Origin: Bog-532 sp963830385 | GTDB lineage: Bacteria > Actinomycetota > Actinomycetes > Streptosporangiales > Streptosporangiaceae | Assembly: GCA_963830385.1 (NCBI GenBank) | Contig: CAWHMD010000005.1 | Span: 806,001-870,000 of the forward strand | Direction: 5' to 3' | DNA length: 64,000 nucleotides | Shown: one piece after another, positions 61,388 through 64,000 of the stretch | Position numbering within the stretch: the first letter of the stretch is position 1 | Layout of the letters: each line of letters opens with the position of its first letter | The notes under the pieces: generated by a model | What the model was told of the DNA's origin: nothing | The model's database searches: none | What the model saw: the letters and a program-made list of their open reading frames with translations, nothing else | Program-made: the position numbers and the translations under genes

Positions 61388-62572
61388 ATGCCTGGTTCCG
61401 TCATCGTCGCCGGGGCGCGCACGCCGATCGGCAAACTGTCCGGAACGCTGAAGAGCTTCAAGGCCGTCGATCTGGGCGGTATCGCAATCCAAGCCGCGCT
61501 GGACAGAGCCGGGATCACCGGCGAGCAGGTCGACTACGTGATCATGGGGCACGTGCTGCAGGCCGGGGCGGGCCAGATCACCGCCCGGCAGGCCGCCGCC
61601 CGCGGCGGTATCCCGATGGGGGTGCCCGCGGTCACGATCAACAAAGTCTGCCTGTCCGGCCTGGACGCGATCGCGCTCGCCGACCAGCTGATCGGCTACG
61701 GCGAGTTCGACGTGGTGGTGGCGGGTGGCATGGAGTCGATGACGAACGCGCCGCATCTGCTCTCCGGGGCCCGGTCCGGCTACCGGCTGGGTAACGGCGA
61801 GCTGGTCGACTCCACCATGCAAGACGGCCTGTTCTGCTCCTTCGACGAGCTGGGCATGGGCGCGGCCACCGACACGTACACGAAGCTGAAGAACATCTCC
61901 CGGGAGGAGCAGGACGCGTTCTCGGCGATGTCACACGGCCGTGCGGCCGAGGCGGCGAAGAACGGCGCCTTCGAGGACGAGATCGTCCAGGTCCCGGTAC
62001 CGCAGCGCCGCGGTGACCCGGTGATGGTCACCCAGGACGAGGGTGTCCGCCCTGAAACGACCGCGGAGACGCTGGCCAAACTCCGCCCGGCGTTCAACGC
62101 GGACGGGACGGTGACGGCCGGCTCCTCCTCACAGATCTCCGACGGCGCGTGCGCGGTGGTGGTGATGTCCCGGGCCAAGGCCACCGAACTCGGCGCGCCG
62201 GTACTGGCCGAGGTCGGCGCGCACGGCGTGGTGGCCGGCCCCGACCCGTCGCTGCTGTCGCAGCCGTCCAACGCGATCAGGAAGGCGCTGAACCGCGAGG
62301 GGCTGCCGGTCGATCAGGTGGACCTGTTCGAGATCAACGAGGCGTTCGCGTCGGTGGCCGTCCAGTCCATGCGCGACCTGGACATCAGCAGCGATGTGGT
62401 CAACGTCAATGGCGGCGCGATCGCGCTGGGCCATCCGATCGGCGCATCCGGGGCCCGCATCGTACTGCATCTGGCCAACGAACTCCGGCGCCGCGGCGGC
62501 GGGACGGGTGTTGCGGGGCTGTGCGGTGGCGGCGGGCAAGGCGACGCCCTCATCATCCGCGTCCCCGCCTGA
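61388..62572 (+). CDS. Acetyl-CoA acetyltransferase (thiolase), 394 aa
   Basis: Condenses two acetyl-CoA to acetoacetyl-CoA, or the reverse. Active-site Cys in INKVCLSGLDAIALADQLI (~85), VVVAGGMESMTN, His in GGAIALGHPIGASGARIVLH (~340) and the C-terminal Cys in GLCGGGGQGDALIIR. These are the biosynthetic/PhaA-AtoB type hallmarks. AGGAG lies nine bases before ATG 61388. It follows lpd by 25 bp and precedes a PhaB-like reductase, so PDH-made acetyl-CoA can be channelled towards 3-hydroxybutyryl-CoA; no PHA synthase is visible here. Confidence 0.93.
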   Translation: MPGSVIVAGARTPIGKLSGTLKSFKAVDLGGIAIQAALDRAGITGEQVDYVIMGHVLQAGAGQITARQAAARGGIPMGVPAVTINKVCLSGLDAIALADQLIGYGEFDVVVAGGMESMTNAPHLLSGARSGYRLGNGELVDSTMQDGLFCSFDELGMGAATDTYTKLKNISREEQDAFSAMSHGRAAEAAKNGAFEDEIVQVPVPQRRGDPVMVTQDEGVRPETTAETLAKLRPAFNADGTVTAGSSSQISDGACAVVVMSRAKATELGAPVLAEVGAHGVVAGPDPSLLSQPSNAIRKALNREGLPVDQVDLFEINEAFASVAVQSMRDLDISSDVVNVNGGAIALGHPIGASGARIVLHLANELRRRGGGTGVAGLCGGGGQGDALIIRVPA

Positions 62573-62609
62573 CATCTGTGTCCCCGTCTGACTATCTGGA
62601 GTAGCGAAC

Positions 62610-63350
62610 ATGGGAGATATGAGCGGGCAGGTCGCCCTGGTCACCGGAGGTATCCGGGGTATCGGGCTGGCCATCTGCGAGCGGCTGATCAACCGGGGTG
62701 TCAAGGTAGCCGCGGGCTACTCCACCAACCGGGACGCCGCTGGGCAGTTCTACGACAAGTACGCCGAGTACGGGGTCAGCATCCACCAGGGCAACATCGG
62801 CTCGGCCGCCGACTGCGAACGGGTCATCGGCGAGGTGCTGGACACCCACGGGCAGCTCGATGTACTGGTCAACAACGCCGGGGTCACGGTCGACAAGACC
62901 GTCCGCCGGATGACCCCGGAGGAGTGGGACCACGTCATCCACATCAACCTGTCGGGTGCGTTCTACCTGTCCCGGGCGGTGCTGCAGCACATGCTCGACC
63001 GCCGCTACGGCCGGATCGTCAACATCTCCTCGGTGATCGGCTCGGCCGGCGGGTTCGGCCAGGCTAACTACGCCTCGGCCAAATCCGGGCTGTTCGGGCT
63101 GACGATGAGCCTGGCTCAGGAGACCGCGACCAAGGGCATCACCGTCAACACCGTCACCCCCGGGTTCATCACCACCGATATGACGGCGGCGGTACCGCCG
63201 GCCGCGATGGAAAAGATCATCGCCCGCATCCCGGTCCGCCGCCTGGGCGAGCCCAACGAAGTCGCCCGGGTGGTGGAGTTCCTGGCCGACCCCGAGTCCG
63301 CGTACATCACCGGCCAGGTCTATCCGATCAACGGCGGCCTGTACATGTAA
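62610..63350 (+). CDS. Acetoacetyl-CoA reductase-like SDR (PhaB/FabG type), 246 aa
   Basis: SDR reductase: cofactor motif TGGIRGIGLAICERL, GYSTNRDAA (NADPH-type loop, as in PhaB), NNAGVTVDKTVRRMTPEEWD, catalytic Ser in ISSVIGSAGGFGQ, Tyr-Lys in YASAK, and the C-terminal PINGGLYM typical of PhaB. Reduces acetoacetyl-CoA to (R)-3-hydroxybutyryl-CoA; a FabG role is also possible. ATG 62610 (or 62619) follows GGAGTAGCGAAC. It is last in the PDH operon and convergent with the LacI-type regulator gene, whose stop is 24 bp away. Confidence 0.9.
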   Translation: MGDMSGQVALVTGGIRGIGLAICERLINRGVKVAAGYSTNRDAAGQFYDKYAEYGVSIHQGNIGSAADCERVIGEVLDTHGQLDVLVNNAGVTVDKTVRRMTPEEWDHVIHINLSGAFYLSRAVLQHMLDRRYGRIVNISSVIGSAGGFGQANYASAKSGLFGLTMSLAQETATKGITVNTVTPGFITTDMTAAVPPAAMEKIIARIPVRRLGEPNEVARVVEFLADPESAYITGQVYPINGGLYM

Positions 63351-63373
63351 CGAGCGGGTGCCGTTGCGCGGCG

Positions 63374-64000
63374 TCAGGCGGGGACCGCGGCGACGGCCCC
63401 GCGGTGACGGCGCCCGCGTGGCCGGCCCGAGCTGGAGGCGCGCACCTCCAGCTCGGGCGGGAAGATGACCTGCCGGTGATTGTGGGTCTCAGGCTGCCGG
63501 GACTCTTCCACCAGCAGCTGGGTTGCGGTGCGCCCGATAAGCTGCCGGGGCCGACGGACCGACGACAGGGGAACGGCTCCGGCCGCCGCGAAGTCAATGT
63601 CGTCATAACCAACGATGGCGACGTCACCGGGCACCTTGACCTTGCGCGCGGTCAGCTCCCGCAGCAGGCCGAGCGCGAGCATGTCGTTGGCGCAGAACAC
63701 CGCGGTGGGCCGGCCCAAGGTGGTGCTGTCCGCGATGACGGCGCCCACGGACTGACCGGAGGCGATATTGAGGCCGGCCGTATCGATCAGCATCAGATCG
63801 GATGGGTTTCCGCCTGCCCGGGCGATGGCGCGCAGGGCCCCGTCCCGGCGCTCGCGGACCTGCCGCAGATCAGGCGGACCTCCGACGTAAGCAATCCGTT
63901 CGTGGCCCTGCTCCAGCAGGTGGCTGACGGCAAGGTCGCCGCCCAGCACGTCATCGACCGCGGCGGAGCACTGTTGGCCGGACGGGGACCAGCTGTCGAC
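63374..64000 (-). CDS. LacI/GalR-family repressor, N-terminus beyond the window
   Basis: Periplasmic-binding-protein-like effector domain of a LacI regulator: VDDVLGGDLAVSHLLEQGHE, RIAYVGGPPDLRQVRERRDG, AVFCANDMLALGLLRELTAR, KVPGDVAIVGYDDIDFAAAG and SSVRRPRQLIGRTATQLL. The DNA-binding headpiece lies to the right of 64000 and is not visible. Sugar-responsive repressors of this family are usually placed beside their target operons, so it is a candidate regulator for the rhamnose/PDH genes. The 28-bp palindrome does not look like a standard LacI operator, however, so the link is unproven. The C-terminal ~25 residues are Arg/Gly-rich. Confidence 0.9.
   Translation of the reverse strand, partial: VDSWSPSGQQCSAAVDDVLGGDLAVSHLLEQGHERIAYVGGPPDLRQVRERRDGALRAIARAGGNPSDLMLIDTAGLNIASGQSVGAVIADSTTLGRPTAVFCANDMLALGLLRELTARKVKVPGDVAIVGYDDIDFAAAGAVPLSSVRRPRQLIGRTATQLLVEESRQPETHNHRQVIFPPELEVRASSSGRPRGRRHRGAVAAVPA

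Noticed and set aside
1..64000. CRISPR arrays
   Set aside because: No regularly spaced repeats; the only tandem repeats are 18-bp and 24-bp duplications without spacers and the Ser/Gly coding repeats.

Overview
The window comes from a high-GC Actinomycete. Coding bias, GTG and TTG starts, SARP/BTAD and LuxR-type (LAL) regulators, DUF2637, IS481/ISL3/IS110/IS630 elements and AceE-type pyruvate dehydrogenase all fit a large-genome soil actinobacterium. The species cannot be named from the sequence.

Left edge (1-3.5 kb): an unfinished minus-strand locus with a SARP/BTAD regulator, a small unknown protein and a large subtilisin-like protease of the cyanobactin PatA/PatG maturation family. The protease runs off the window start. 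A ~135-bp imperfect direct repeat lies upstream of both the regulator and the protease gene.

3.5-9.6 kb is a graveyard of mobile DNA: a tyrosine-recombinase fragment, a broken IS630 inserted in an HTH regulator, a tRNA-3'-end remnant, an orphan secreted CBM2 protein, and an ISL3 element nested in an IS256 remnant. 9.6-16.3 kb holds a LAL regulator divergent from a tiny gene plus MMPL transporter pair, then a YihY/BrkB membrane protein. 16.3-29 kb alternates insertion sequences (IS110 twice, truncated IS630) with cargo genes: a membrane protein, a DHA2 drug exporter, an FkbM methyltransferase, a ThrE-type exporter, a small beta-barrel-like protein and a decayed secreted protein. Noncoding blocks are repeated between 6.2-6.7, 22.9-23.3 and 35.5-35.7 kb.

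29-31.7 kb is a compact, translationally coupled redox operon: Ser/Gly-rich anchored protein, ferric-reductase-like membrane protein, NuoF-like flavoprotein and ferredoxin. 32.4-36.6 kb is the wreck of an integrative element: integrase 3' end, att/tRNA end split by IS481, and DUF2637. It is followed by a BTAD/NB-ARC regulator and a DUF4386 protein.

42.9-63.4 kb is the metabolic core. A ten-gene minus-strand operon encodes alcohol dehydrogenase, L-rhamnonate dehydratase, FAH-family hydrolase, SDR dehydrogenase, MBL-fold protein, MFS importer, GH78 alpha-L-rhamnosidase and LutABC. This fits the non-phosphorylating L-rhamnose route ending in pyruvate plus L-lactate, with LutABC oxidising the lactate. 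A divergent plus-strand operon encodes the pyruvate dehydrogenase complex (AceE, AceF, a lipoylated dihydrolipoyl dehydrogenase), a thiolase and a PhaB-like reductase. The shared 420-bp intergenic region carries a perfect 28-bp palindrome, and a LacI-family regulator runs off the right edge. Together they suggest rhamnoside to pyruvate to acetyl-CoA to 3-hydroxybutyryl-CoA under common control (inference).
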